Shown: piece by piece, positions 37,733 through 51,500 of the stretch
How the letters are laid out: every line of letters starts with the position of its first letter
How positions within the stretch are numbered: the first letter of the stretch is position 1
Assembly: GCA_903813345.2 (NCBI GenBank)
Contig: CAIIXF020000009.1
Span: 808,001-872,000, forward strand
Length of the DNA: 64,000 bases
DNA from: Owenia fusiformis
Lineage: Eukaryota; Annelida; Polychaeta; Sabellida; Oweniidae
Direction: 5' to 3'
Position numbers and translations under genes: made by a program
The notes under the pieces: model-generated
The model's database searches: none
What the model saw: the letters and a program-made list of their open reading frames with translations, nothing else
What the model was told of the DNA's origin: nothing

Positions 37733-38347
37733 CTATAAGAATAGTACTACGTCTTGATATTTCAAGGTAACTCGTTTGAATAGTGATGGCGGTTATTGGA
37801 ACTACGATGTAAAGATAAAACCGCAACGAAATATTTGTAAATTTCTTTGAAAAACGAAGAAATATACATCACATGTCGAATTTTTTAACACAGAAAAACA
37901 TGTATAAATAGTAAAGCCTGCAGATCCGATTCCCCCTGATAGTATTAACAATGGTCTCGTGTATGTCATACACTTAATACTTGAAACACAACTATTATTC
38001 GAACTTATGATCGGCCATAAGTATGATGTGTACTTCAAGGTCATAAAGTAGTACTAGTATCATACTAATGTCCGATCATAAATTCGAATAACAGTTGCGT
38101 TTCAAATATTAATTGTGTGACATATACGAGACCAATGTTAATGCTCTAGGGGGAATCGGACCTGCAGGCCTTACAATTCATACATGTTTTTTGCGTTTCG
38201 GAAAATTGGATATGTGATGTAGTTCTTCAAATAAATCTTCAAATATTTCGTTGCCGTTTTATCTTAACATCGTTTTTCCAATCACCACCATCACTTTTCA
38301 AACTACATTACCTTGAAATATCAAGACGTCTTGCTATTCTCATACTT
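37733..38347. mobile_element. Foldback element of about 615 bp
   Basis: Left arm about 37733-38000 and right arm about 38075-38340 are diverged inverted copies. Shared landmarks: CTTGATATTTCAAGGTAA and complement, GATGGCGGTTATTGG against CCAATCACCACCATCA, GATCCGATTCCCCCTGATAG against CTAGGGGGAATCGGACC. The centre contains a smaller inverted repeat (TTATGATCGG / CCGATCATAA). No transposase is present. Confidence 0.8.
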
Positions 38348-38359
38348 ATAAAACTTTAT

Positions 38360-39367
38360 TTTTTTATTTTTTTATAGTATAAACTTTATTGAGGTAAAGT
38401 CAATACATTTTCGGCCACCAATCGCCATATTGGCATTATAGGTTTGCCATCACTTACATGTAAAAAATTAAGTATAGTATTTAGCTGTTTGAGGACGACT
38501 ATGCATCGAAGGGTATCCCAGGGACCAGAGGGGTTTGTGCCAAGTAGATGTGTAAAAAACAAAATAAATATATTATGAGTTCTCCAGGGCTTAGATGAGA
38601 CATCTTTGCTATGTCTTGTTGTCATGGAGAAAATTGCTGACGATGATAAGAAGTTTACTTAGTTCTGCCCAGGATAATGTCTCGTCACCATATAAGAGAA
38701 AATTAAGTTTATCATCCATGTTTGTTAGTTGGCTGATCTTATTATAGAAGTTATTGTTGACCTCTTCCATCAGGGCATGCCTATTAATTTGGCATAGAGG
38801 ACACTTGAAAAATAAATGTTTTAGTGTTTCAGGTTTGCCGCAAGAACAATGAGCCGGGTCTATAAATGTAAATTGGTGTGCAAAAAGTCTTGCTTTCAAA
38901 AATAAGTCTACACGAGCTCTGTTGAGAGTGATTTCTTGAGACCTTGTTAAATTAATCAGGGACGTTGAACTGATTATTCTCTTGGGCAGAAAGTGTTTAT
39001 TACTTTCTTTTTTGAACGATGGTAGGGAAAATTTTAAGGCATATTCTAAAAGAGGTTTAGGTAATTTGTTCCACAGTGATATTGCATTAGGAATAGGGGA
39101 TTTAATAAATTGGGCAGTTGACCTTATAGAAATTTGGTATACTTCTGTATTGCTTGTTCTTCTGGTAGCTGGATTTTTGAATTCTTCAAATATTGAAGAT
39201 ACATAGGAGGGTACCTGGTTTCTGATTACTTTGTACATGAAGTTAAGAATGTGTTGTCTACTCCTTTGGGGTAGTGTGCACCAGTTTAAGACCCCCATAA
39301 CTTTACCTGTATCAGAGCCATGGAGACACCCAGAACACAATAATGCAATTTGGCTGTCATTCACCAT
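38360..39367 (-). pseudogene. CR1/Jockey-like LINE, 3' fragment
   Basis: A 252-codon minus-strand frame (39367-38609) reads through LPQRSRQHILNFMYKVIRNQ, SIPN-type ISLWNKLPK, and a knuckle CSCGKPETLKHLFFKCPLC. It is the region C-terminal to the reverse transcriptase in CR1/Jockey-group LINEs. A 3'UTR follows to 38360 with an AATAAAGTTTATACTATAAA tail (minus strand). It is 5'-truncated and lacks the RT core. Confidence 0.75.
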
Positions 39368-39593
39368 TTTCTAAGCAGTAAAAAATTAATTTGCTCCATG
39401 GGTGACAAATTATTTCAAGTTTCCTGGTGAATGTCGAGTCTCACATCATCATCATCATCATCATTGGGTGAATTACCTCAGCATTGGTGTCCTGCCTAAA
39501 TACCCGATAAAGCGTACACGCTTACATTACATTTGTATTTGGGCCAATTCACTTAGCTTTTTCTCAACGCAGGTGACACACGTATTTTTCAGC

Positions 39594-42500
39594 ATGGCGA
39601 CAACAAGTTTTCAAGAGGATCCCTTCTGGATGTCGAAAATGAAATATCAGTTTGAAATGTTGTTTGGTGAGTACATTTCTTTTACATTTAACAATACCCT
39701 AACACTGGCGTAGCCAGAATTTGGTGACCAGGGGTTCTATTTTTCAGTATTCATAGGCTGATCCAGAAACTAACAAGAAGGGGTCCAAAGGACCTTATAC
39801 ACACTCCATTGGGATCTCCCCATGGGAAAAATATAATTCATCTGATTTTTCAAAATGAGTATTCTGCTTCAATTACTACATTTATATGCACACTAGTATC
39901 TTGTTGACCTATATTTCTTTTTATTATACATAAATTTATTCCTTTAGTAAACGATAACAGACATGCAATTGATTGCCAAAGTTTTATTCAAATGCAATGT
40001 TCTGGACTGGACAGTCACCTGTAGTGCACTGAAGCTAGACTAATTATAGCCCACTCAGTCACTTACATCAACTCACACTCATGAGGTCAATGCAACCAAC
40101 TCTTTTTGTTGTTACAATTAATTGGCTATATAACTACATGAACAGTCACCTCAAAAGAACTCACTCACTTACATGTATCAAACCACTTACCCCTACATGA
40201 ACAGTCAACACAAAAGAAATAAAATTTTCCAGATTAGATCATTGACCATTTACCTGCAATATACCATTTACCTGTAATAGGAATGTGTGTGATTTAAGTA
40301 AGATAAAGCATTCAAATTCGATTTGATAAGAAATAATAACCTCAGGCCTTCGGCCTTCGGTGTATTATTTCTTATAAAATCTCATTCTTATGCTTTATCC
40401 AGTACAGAAAATCTATATACGTTACACGTACACAAGGTATACTGGGTGGCATTTTGAAAGGTAACTTGTACTGTGCAGTAGACTGTAATCCTCGGGTGTT
40501 TACACATATAACACGGGCCAAACATGGAATGCCGAGAACGCACATATAGAAGCCAATCATTGGTACTGCGACTGGGCTGTATAAAAGCTAAAAATAATCG
40601 TTGTGTTTTTGTGTGGTGCGTTTTTCGTTTATTTCACTTTACTTGTACGGCACATAAAGGCTCTATAATCTGTGTACATGAAAACTTTTAAAGTCCCCGA
40701 TAAATCGGGCTACGTATACCGCCGTGTTTACATTAGGGGATTAGAAGAGTTTATTTTTTATTTAGGTATGCAAGCTACGTATATCAATATTAGGCCTTCA
40801 TTCATGTACTCGTGTGCATGTAATCAGCATGCCCTTCAATATTATGTAAACCAGGCTATTCAAGTACTGTATAATGTACACTATTTATGTGTGTACTACG
40901 TACAATACAATTCCCTGGGAAACAAAACACAAATACTTTTTATATGTTCAAAATGAGCCATTTGATTGATGCAAACACTAAATAGCTTCATAAATAACAT
41001 CTACAATATATATCTAATAGTAATTTTCAATTTCAATGGTGAAACTTCCCTGGTTACGATTATATGGGAAATCATCACGAGACGAAGATCGTTCGCCTTC
41101 CTGGCTTACCTCTGAATCGTGAACCGTGGTAATCTCTTTATATAGTTTAGCGAGAGCGGTGCGCCTGCGCAGTTTTAAACTTTGGCGCACACTTTAAATG
41201 GAAAGTTATGAATGTATGTTTATGTATGATTGTGAGTGTGGCTGGAATAATGGATGCATGTGAGGGAAACTCGTTTGTATATTATGCCAGAAATGAGACT
41301 TTTAATTATGTAGATTTGTATTTGATGTCCATGTTTTTTAACTTGTGTAATTTTCTGCTCATAAGCCTGTCAATATTACACTATGTAGCCTGAATACAAA
41401 GGGTATACGCCAAGCCATCAAACGGCGGAGTGTCTTTTTGTATCTTAAGAGACTGAAGAAAGATATTTATTTTCTCCAGGAAACACACTCGTGTGAGAAT
41501 GATTTGGATGAGTGGAAGAATGAATGGGGTAAAAATATTATCTTATCACATGGTAGAAAAAGAGGTGAACGAGGTGTAGCTGTATTGTTTAACGATAATT
41601 TTGATTGTAAGGTTGTAAAAAACACAACCGACGTAGATGGTAGATTTATTGTAGTTCAGATTGAAATTGGTGGACTGCAATATACACTGATTAATGTATA
41701 TGCTCCAAACCTAGATAATGCTAGGAAAGAATTATTTGACGAACTATCAGTGATTGTGTCCACGAATTTTGCATCTGATAATGTCATAATTGGAGGTGAT
41801 TTTAATGTAGTGTTAAATAGAGAGGTAGATAGATATTCTACGGCTATAGTAAGTCAACAAAAGGACCTATCTAGAGCTTCTCTGATTGAGTGTATGAATC
41901 GTTTTGATTTAATTGACGTTTGGAGACACCAAAACCCCACAAAAATCCAGTATACATACGAATCTTACGCTAAAGATAATATGCAAAACTCTGTCAGTAA
42001 AAGTCGAATAGACATGTGGCTTATTAAAAGACATATGGTTAAAGAAGCAGAAAGCAAAATAGTGCCATCAATTAAGTCTGATCATAAATGTATTGTGTTA
42101 AGCATTAACTCATCTGTCACTCACAAAGGAGGGCCGGGTTTTTGGAAAATTAATAACAGATTAATAGAAAATGAAGCATTTCAAAAGTTAATTAAGGAAC
42201 TTATCACTAAAACTAAAACAACTTTAAATAACGCTGATGATATTCAACTTTGGGAATATTTGAAATATCAGATTAAAGTAAAAACTATTGAATTTTCAAA
42301 ACAAAGGGCAAAGGAACTACGGGGAGAGGAAATAAAGTTGTTGAAAATCATTGAAAGTCTGGACTCTGAACTAGTTAAGGATGGTTATTTGAATGAAAAG
42401 GCGTGTAGAGAATATGATGATGCAAAATGTAAACTAAATGATATATATCAATATAAAGCAGAGGGGGCCATCGAGAGATCAAGATCTGACTGGGCAGAAA

Positions 42501-45500
42501 AGGGGGGAAAAAGCACACACTACTTCTTCAACTTAGAGAAATCAAACTATTCAAAGAAAACTATAACTGAACTAAATGTTGATGGTAATGTGGTGACAGA
42601 TGAGACAGAAATACTTAACCAAATTAAAGCATTCTTTGTAGATCTTTATGACTCCAAGGCAAAAGCTGACACACGAAAGTTCGTTAGTTTTGAGAAAGAT
42701 CTTAACATAAATAAGTTAAATGAACATGAAAAGGATTCGTGTGAGGGCTTACTGAGGGTCGATGAATGTTATAAGGCCTTGACAAAATTTAAAAATAGAA
42801 AAACTCCGGGAAGTGACGGGTTGAGTACTGAATGGTATAAGTGTTTTTGGAATGAAATCAATGAAATGCTTATTAAGTCTCTAAACTTGTCATTTGAAAA
42901 GGGCATCCTTTCAGTAAGTCAAAGACAGGGTATCATATCGCTAGTACCAAAGGGGGACAAAGATCATCGGTTTTTGAAAAACTGGCGCCCAATCACGTTA
43001 CTCAACATTGACTATAAGATTGCATCTAAATCAATTGCGCTCCGTATCAGTGCTATTTTGGCGAAACTTATAGGGCCCGACCAGACAGCCTTTATCAAAG
43101 ATCGTTTTATTGGTGAAAACATACGGTACCTAGAGGATATTCTTGAATATTCTAAGAAAAAGTGCATTTCAGGCATTATTTGCATGGTCGATTTTTTTAA
43201 AGCCTACGATAGTGTTGAATTCGATTATATAGAACAGGTGTTAAGACTTTTTAATTTCGGGGACACACTTATTAAATGGGTAAAATTATTCTATACAGAT
43301 ATAAAAAGTTGTGTCTTGAATAATAACAAATCTACTGGCTGGTTCGATATTAAAAGATCATGTAGGCAGGGGGACCCCTTGAGTTGCTTGACATTTATCT
43401 TAGTAATAGAAGTCCTGGCAATGAGAATCAGACAAGATCAGGGTATTAAAGGGATCCGCTTGGGAAATAATGAGCAAAATATCGAGTTATTTGCTGACGA
43501 CACAACACTGACAGTAGATAGCAAAGCATCTCTCAAACGGGCTTTAAACATTTTTGATGAATTTAAAGAGATTTCTGGATTATGTATTAATAAAGAAAAG
43601 ACAGAATGTATGTATATTGGCTCAGAAAGATCTAAAACCGAGGACAAGCTATACGGTTTAAAATGGGTTAAAGATCCAAGTAAATTTTTGGGAATTTGTG
43701 TTTCGTATAATAAGAAATCAAATGATTTTCTTAACTTTGAGAAGAAATTAGACTCGCTTCAGAAAGTATTGAAAATGTGGTCAAGAAGAAATTTAACTTT
43801 ATACGGTCGAGTTCTGATAATTAAAACGCTTGGTATTTCTAAACTGGTATATTCCATGTCAATGACAAATACCCCAAATGATATATTAACAAAGGCACAA
43901 CAGCTAATTTACTCATTTCTATGGGGTGGAAAACAAGAAAAGGTTAAGAGACGAACTTTAATTGGTGATTACGATGAGGGTGGTCTAAGAATGGTTGTTT
44001 TCTATGGAAAAGGCACTTAAACTGATGTGGCTAAAAAGACTAATTGAACCTCGGCAAAGTCATTGGAAATATATTCCAGAATTGTATTTTAAACCACTTG
44101 GGGGAATTAAGTTCTTTATGCAATGTAATTTTGATATTAAAACAATAGCCCACGACGTGCCAGAATTTTATTCAAATATTTTACAAATTTACTCTGATAT
44201 AAGGAATATGCCAGCTCCAAGAACTAGTTCTGAAGTTAAAAGTGAAATACTCTGGAATAATAGACTGGTCCTAATTAATAACAAAGAGGTAATAAATAAG
44301 CATCTTATGGATAATGGGGTCATTTATGTAAATGACCTCCTAAACGACCAGGGACATTTTTTACAGTATAATGATTTTAAGGCAAAATACAACGTACGAA
44401 TCAATTTTATTGATTATTATGCTATTATATCAGCTGTACCGAAAGAGTGGAAACGCTTATTGAAGCGAGACTTAACTTCTGTCTTTGAACCGAGCCTACA
44501 GACGGATCTTGTGCATTTCACACTTGGCGGAAAACCAGTGTCATTGAATGGTTTAACAGTTAAGTCAATTCAAAAAATAATAAATAGAAACAAATATTTG
44601 GAACCATTGTATAAAGATGAACATGATCGTGAGTTAAAAAGAACAGACTACTTTAAAATGGCTTATAGCTGCACGAAACAAAATAAAATTCGACAACTCC
44701 AATTTAAGATTCTTCATGGGATTTGTACCACAAATGCTTACTTAACGCAGATAGGAATTAAACAGAATGCTAAATGTAGTTATTGTCCACTAAGAGACAC
44801 TTTAAAGCACAAGTTTTGGGAATGTAGGCGGGTTCAGATTTTCTTGAAAGCTATTAAAGAGAAATTAGAGAAATTATTTAATGTAAATCTTGATTTTAAT
44901 GCCCATGACATGGTGTTTGGAAGATCTGTTAATAATGTAAACATTTTGCTAAATAGGCTATCACTAGCAATCAAATATTATATATATGCAAAACAATTTA
45001 ATGAGGTAAATCCAAACTTGGACGTGACTCAATTTGAGAATACTATGTTTTTATATATTCCAGAACTTTTGGGTATGACTGTTGCGAATGACTGAATGAA
45101 TGGAGGTGGTGTGAAAGTGGCTTATTATTTAATTTTTGCCTTGTTAAATGTATTACTTCATGTTTGATTCAATAAAAAAAAAAAAGTTTGTAGTTCCCGT
45201 GAAAATTAAATCGGCGCTTTTTTGTGCTTTAAAAGTCATTTTCCAGGTATATGCCCATAAGGCAAGATTATCTAAGTCATTTTGAATGGGTTGGTGTACA
45301 TGGATATTAATAAAATTCTCACTTTTCTCATAGGAGTTATAGACTGAAGTGTCATCTGCAAAAATAAAGGTTTTTGAATGCAAATTATCAGGAAGATCAT
45401 TCACATATGATAGAAAAAGCAGGGGTCCTAATACCGATCCTTGGGGAACTCCGGCATTTTTGACTAAATTGTTATGCAAATTATTTGGGTTGTTTGTATT

Positions 45501-48500
45501 GTCATTAGCATTTTCATTGGACCAATTCGAATAGCTATTATTCACTTTAATTTTTACTCTTCTGTTGGATAAATATGAAGTCATCAGTTTAATAAAGTTT
45601 TCCTGACAACCGTAACCTTTAAGTTTAAGGATGCAGTACCGGGTCGGTTTTCACGTCTGTTTGCGCAGGTTTGACTTCCGGTTTGAGAAGGCTAGCTCCC
45701 AAGAACGTCATTTTCGCATTTAGTCTTATTCAAAAATTATAGTTTATTTCGATAATGGTGTTTCCAGAAAAGAATTAAATTGCAAACATTTTATCAATCA
45801 TATTTTATCCCTTTCACTTTTATGGGAAAACTTGTTCTTAAGGTCGCAATTAGTGGATACGAAAACCAGGGTTCGAAAGGTGCCAGCTCTATTGAAAACT
45901 CAAAAAAGTAAAAAGATTCATTTTGGGTGGGTAAAATAATTTTTTTATTTTGTAATTACCAGACGGTCAATCCTCTTCATATTGCACTTGGATGATGATA
46001 ACATCATAATGATACATTGTAAAAAATATGAGCAAAATCTAATGTCTCGAACTTTTTCTACGCTGACCTGGTACTGCATCCTTAAGTAGCAAAAGTTTGT
46101 GTGGAACTAGGTCAAAAGCTGACGTCAGGTCAAGGAAAACAGAGCGAAGCGAGTTTTGGCTATTGTCAATTTGAGCATGGATATCATGAACAATATTGAT
46201 TAATTGGTTAACTGTACTGTGTTTCGGTAAAAAGCCACTCTGAAGTTTATAAATCAAGTTATTTTCTAAAAGAAATGATAAAAAGTTTTTATGTATAATT
46301 GTTTCAATTGCTTTTGAAAGGCTGCTTAAGAGGGTTACAGGTCTATAGTTAGTAATCAAGCCTTTGTCACCCTTTTTGTAAAGGGGGGTTATAAATCCTT
46401 CTTTCCATACATCAGGAAAAATATTTTCTTTAAAAAATTTATTAAAAAGCTCAGCAGTTGGTATTGCTAGAGATCTAGCACAGACTTTTAACATTTTGTT
46501 AGATATATTGTCAGGCCCATGTGCTTTAGAAGTGTCAAGATCTTTTAAAATTTTAAATACTTCATTAGGAGTAGTTAAGATTTCCTGAAAAATATGATGA
46601 GTTCTGGGTCTAAATATTTGAGAGAGTAATTCTCTGGAATAGTAACAATGTTCTTGCTAACAAAGTATTTCATAAAACATTTGCTTTATCAGAGCTCGTG
46701 GCTGCTGATAAGTTGGAATTAGGGTCAAATAAAACCGGAATTGATGTAACTTGATTTTTTCAAGTACGTCGCGAATCAAATACCAGTAGTCAACCGAATT
46801 TTTGGAAGTGTTCTCAATTGTTTCCCGAATTTTTAATTCATGTTCAGATTTTGCTTCCGAAATCAATATGTTCACTTTCTTACTTTGAATTTTAAATTGC
46901 GTTTGATAGGTCAAAATGTTAGTGGATTTATATTTATGGTGAAGTTTGTTTCTTTTGTAAATCTCCTTTTTGATGTTATCGGAAAACTAAGGTTGATCAT
47001 CATACCTGGTTGAAATAGTCTTATGAGATACATTTGTTTTAATTATGTCTAGGAAAGTTTTAACAAAGAGCTCTGTGGCATCATTGACATTGTTGGTCAA
47101 AATAAAATCCTAATTAGTTTCTGAAATTTTTTGATTCAGTAAATCAGAGTCTTCAGTTTTGAAATGCCATAAGGTTTCCTTAATTGAGGGTTCTCTTGAA
47201 ATTAATCTATATTTGACCTATATTCAGCACGGTATTGATGTATAGGCCAGTTATTAGGGTCATAATTCAATCATGAAGTGTAGAGGCATAGATTCCAAAC
47301 CAGGAAGTACTTTTGTGTCTGTCAAAATCCATTTACATCCTACGCATCCCTGCATCTTATCCAAATATGTTACTACATAATGAAATATAATAGTATAATC
47401 GTTGGTTTTACAAACTTGTATGATATTTGATAAGTGTAAAAGTTGTTTTTGGAGCATTTTTCTATAGCCATTTTGTAGGGAAAAAGATGATGAAAAAATG
47501 TACAATATTTTAATTTTAAGTATGACCTGAATCGATTGCAAACTTCAGATTTGCACATTTGATGAGATAAACCATTTGTGTCGTATTGTGAAATTATTAA
47601 GTTTGCAATCGATTCAGGTCAAAGTGTATTTTTGGTATTTCTGTGATAATCAATGGAAACCAATGGCCTCTTTTGGAATCTGCTGATATCCTCATGTTAA
47701 GTCAATGCCTTGGTGCACAGCCCCATGTAAGTCAATACAACCTTACTGAACGAAATGATCCCTATCTCAGCTGATGTGTGTCCGAGCACTTTAATATTTT
47801 CCAAAGTATTATATGACACTTTATTCTTCATGTTACACCTACGAATGATTCATTTTGACCATAGGGATATTTGCCAATAATTTCACCTTGTCCTTTCGAG
47901 TCTGTCAGCTTGGCAAGTTAGGCAACCCTTACTCCCCCATTGGATTTCGTGTTAAAGTCTCTATATGTTTGAATTCTTATTTGCATATTCTCATAGTTGG
48001 CTAGTTTTTGCTATACAGATTCTGTATGTAGCAAAAACTAGCCAACTATGACTAGTATTTTGGGGCTGGAAATATAAATTGGCATCATTTCCAATACCTC
48101 TTTTTTCTCACAAAATACTAATAGAGTAGACAATCGGGTTTGAATTTTGAATTAAATAGTTTCATATATGCCAATACTTTCTCAAATCCATCGAAGCAAG
48201 ATTCTGTTCTCTAGTAGCATTGAGTAAGCTTTGAATTACGATTTATTAATCTATTTCTAAAAATTAGCATATTTTTTATCAACATGAAACAATAAACATC
48301 AGTTTTCTCGAGTAACAATTTTGTATAAAGACTCCAATTAACATATTAAATGTAAGGGTAATTAAGCCGAGTGACATTACAACACAGCTGGTTCATTGGA
48401 TAGTGTCTTTAAGGAACTTTATATCGTGTAAAGTTGCAAAGATTTCACCGTTTATTTGATTGAAATGGAATACAATAATGGGTAAAATAACATACAAACA

Positions 48501-51500
48501 CCTACTACGTGACAGGATGTGAACGAAAATATTTAAGCGATCAGGTGTGACCAGAGCAAATTGTTCGTAAAAACTCATGGATTACATGTATTGCCAAAGT
48601 AGGGCTTGTATCGAGGGACGGATATTACACGTGATTTAGATTCGTGCCAATGGCTAGCTCCAAACTCGATCTTTATGTCGCCAAATGTCACAAGGTGTCC
48701 ATTGAAGTGATCATTTGCCTCTGTTCTTTATCACACTATTGATTTTGTCATCAGGTTGTTGCAATATGTTTGAGGGATTTTCAATATCTTGTATAATGTA
48801 TTTATATTCTTTAAGAGTATAAAGTATATACAAGGTGGGCCAAAAAACGCCACTTTTTTAAGACACTACAACTTTTTTATTTTCCAACCTACATACCCCA
48901 AATTTTAATAATATAATGTAACATGTCCTTCAACTTGGATTATATTTGATCTAAAAGGGGAGTTCAATTGGTCCGCCACCCTAATTGATGATATATTTTA
49001 GTTTTAGTCGCCTTGCTGATATTGCATTATCAATGAAATGTTAGCTAAGTTTTTTTTCAACCTGTCTTAATTGCCAGCTTTAGTTGAGCAATTTTCTAGA
49101 TTGGGTGCCTTCATACAATCTCCTGGAGACCTTCCCATACCCTATACTCACTGAGGTTTGCATCGGGGCTATTAGCTTGGTGATCATCAGGCCGTATCAG
49201 TTCAGGAACATTTTGCAAATTATGCTTATTTCTCAAGGCACACCACATGTTTAAGTGAGACGCTGGTGACATATTCTATTCAAGTAAAAGTGTATAATTC
49301 ATAATCCATGGCTAGATAAAAACCTCCAGTTTCATTTGGTATGCAAATTATTATTTATATAAGAAATTAAAAAAGTTATAGCATTTTGAAAAAAGTGGCG
49401 TTTTTTTGGCCCACCCTGTATTATAAGTTATTGAATGATTTGAAGTGCAATACAGGATATATTCTGTTCGAGAAATTCCGTATTGGAACGAGACGAAGTC
49501 GAGTGCCAATACAGAATATCGAGACAGAATATATCCTGTATTGCACTTCAAATCATTCAATAACGTTTTTATCGTATGATCCTCTGTATTGCTACTGATT
49601 TTGTTCCCTCCGTACCAATATTTTCTGTATTGCGACGGAGATTATCAATGGGGACAATCTCAGTACCAATACAGATTGGTACAGCACAAGAACTGACCAA
49701 TAAAAAGGCTTCATTTTACAGATCATACGATAAATATACTTATTGGCTCCTTTTCCATTATTCATTCGTTTCGGATCACTGTCGTCATGTTACCAGAAAA
49801 GACCGTCTCTGTGGAAAGGCATTTTTTAAATCAATGTTGCTTTTAACCAATGTTATAATACTAGGACATACCAGGCACACCATGGTACAACATATGCTAC
49901 ATTAACTTTTAAATGTTATATATCTCTGGCTACACATTGACATTATTGTTGTATGTGCCAAATATTTCATATCGTAAATGGCTTGCTGTTTCATCTCGCT
50001 GTAATTATGGTGTCATTACCTTAAATAACATTTAAACCAGCCATTTCAAATTTTAATGTCATTCATAGGTGATCGTGTTGTGCCAATGTATAAAAATCTC
50101 TGTCATGCATCCATGTGCAGTGATTATTAATTTAAACAGTACTCTATAATTAGAATGAATTAATGATAATTAGACAAATATAATTTGTTTCAGGTAGAGA
50201 TGAAAAATCTGGCAGAGGGGATCCATTGTGTGTACAAACAACTGATATGAAACGCCATTTGTGGGGAGCATTACACCATAACGCAGATGACAATAAAGAT
50301 AAGGCGGTATGTAAATATTCAAGCTAAGATGATTAATGAAATGTTAAGTGTTCACTGGCTTTCTATCAAAATTACTCTTCCGTAAAATATGGCATCGTCG
50401 GTTCCCACGCTCAATCACTACGTTCTATAGGTCCGAAGCTGATGAAGCAAGATGAAAATTTGGTAGGTTTGGGTTTTTGGAATCTATTTTCTCACCTTAC
50501 ATATAATACACTTGTAAATAATTCATTCTATCTTCGTAAAAGAACCAGGCAGGGAATTTACTAATTAATGGTAGACGATCACTGAGAATAACCCTTTCTA
50601 CAAATATCAAAGACTTTTCATATAATATCAATTTGGATGAAAATCATTCATTCTATCTTCGTCAAAGAACCAGGCAGGGAATTTACTAATTAATGGTAGA
50701 CAAACATTGCGAAATACCCTTTCTACAAATATCAAACACTTTTCATATAATATAATTTTGGATGAAAATCGTTCATTCTATCTTCGTCAAAGAACTGGGG
50801 ATGACATTTACGAATTAATGCCTAGGTCACATCTGTTCCGAATTATCGAGCAGCGCCCGGCCGATTGCAGTATTTTGTTCAAAACTGATTTAACCTTGCT
50901 TCAAATTTACCAAACCTTTTTAAAATCATGTACAAGTTCTCAGGAGTCACATCTGACCTCAAATTTAACATTTAACCTTCAATTTTGAACAAAATACTCA
51001 ATCGGTCGGGCGCAGCCGATGAATCGGACTAAATGTGACCTAGGCATACTGATAGACGGTTATTAAGAAATACGCTGATATCAAATATTTTTTACACAGC
51101 CTTATATTTATAGTTGCTCCATGCAAAAGTGCCATGTCTATATGAATATCTTTTGGAAGAGCTTTCGGAAAGTATGGCGTGTTTGTAAGTAGAATTATTC
51201 CATTGCTTTGTGTTGAAAAATTAATTACTTTGTGTTCTCGTATTTTTAGTTAAGTCTGAGTGAATGGTGCAGTTTCTGGGATGATTTTGCCGTCCAATAC
51301 AACAAGCGAAACTATATACCCTATTGGTTCAAAGAATTCATGGCGGTGACCTTTTACATAATGGACAAGGATGGTGCGACTTTTCATTTGCCTTTACTAT
51401 CTAAAATGCAAAGAGCTGTACTTCTTATTAACAAAAGCCTTAAAATAGATATATTATGCACGTACGTCTCCTTTTGACACTTAAATGTATTTAAAGTCTC

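Noticed and set aside
39402-39713. Frame with a poly-histidine run
   Set aside because: A (CAT)n microsatellite at 39445-39465 fused by chance to B1 exon 1; the real start is the ATG at 39594.
50707-50988. 93-codon frame in the B1 intron
   Set aside because: It lies in the about 125-nt tandem repeat and continues into intron sequence shared with A1 that is non-coding there.
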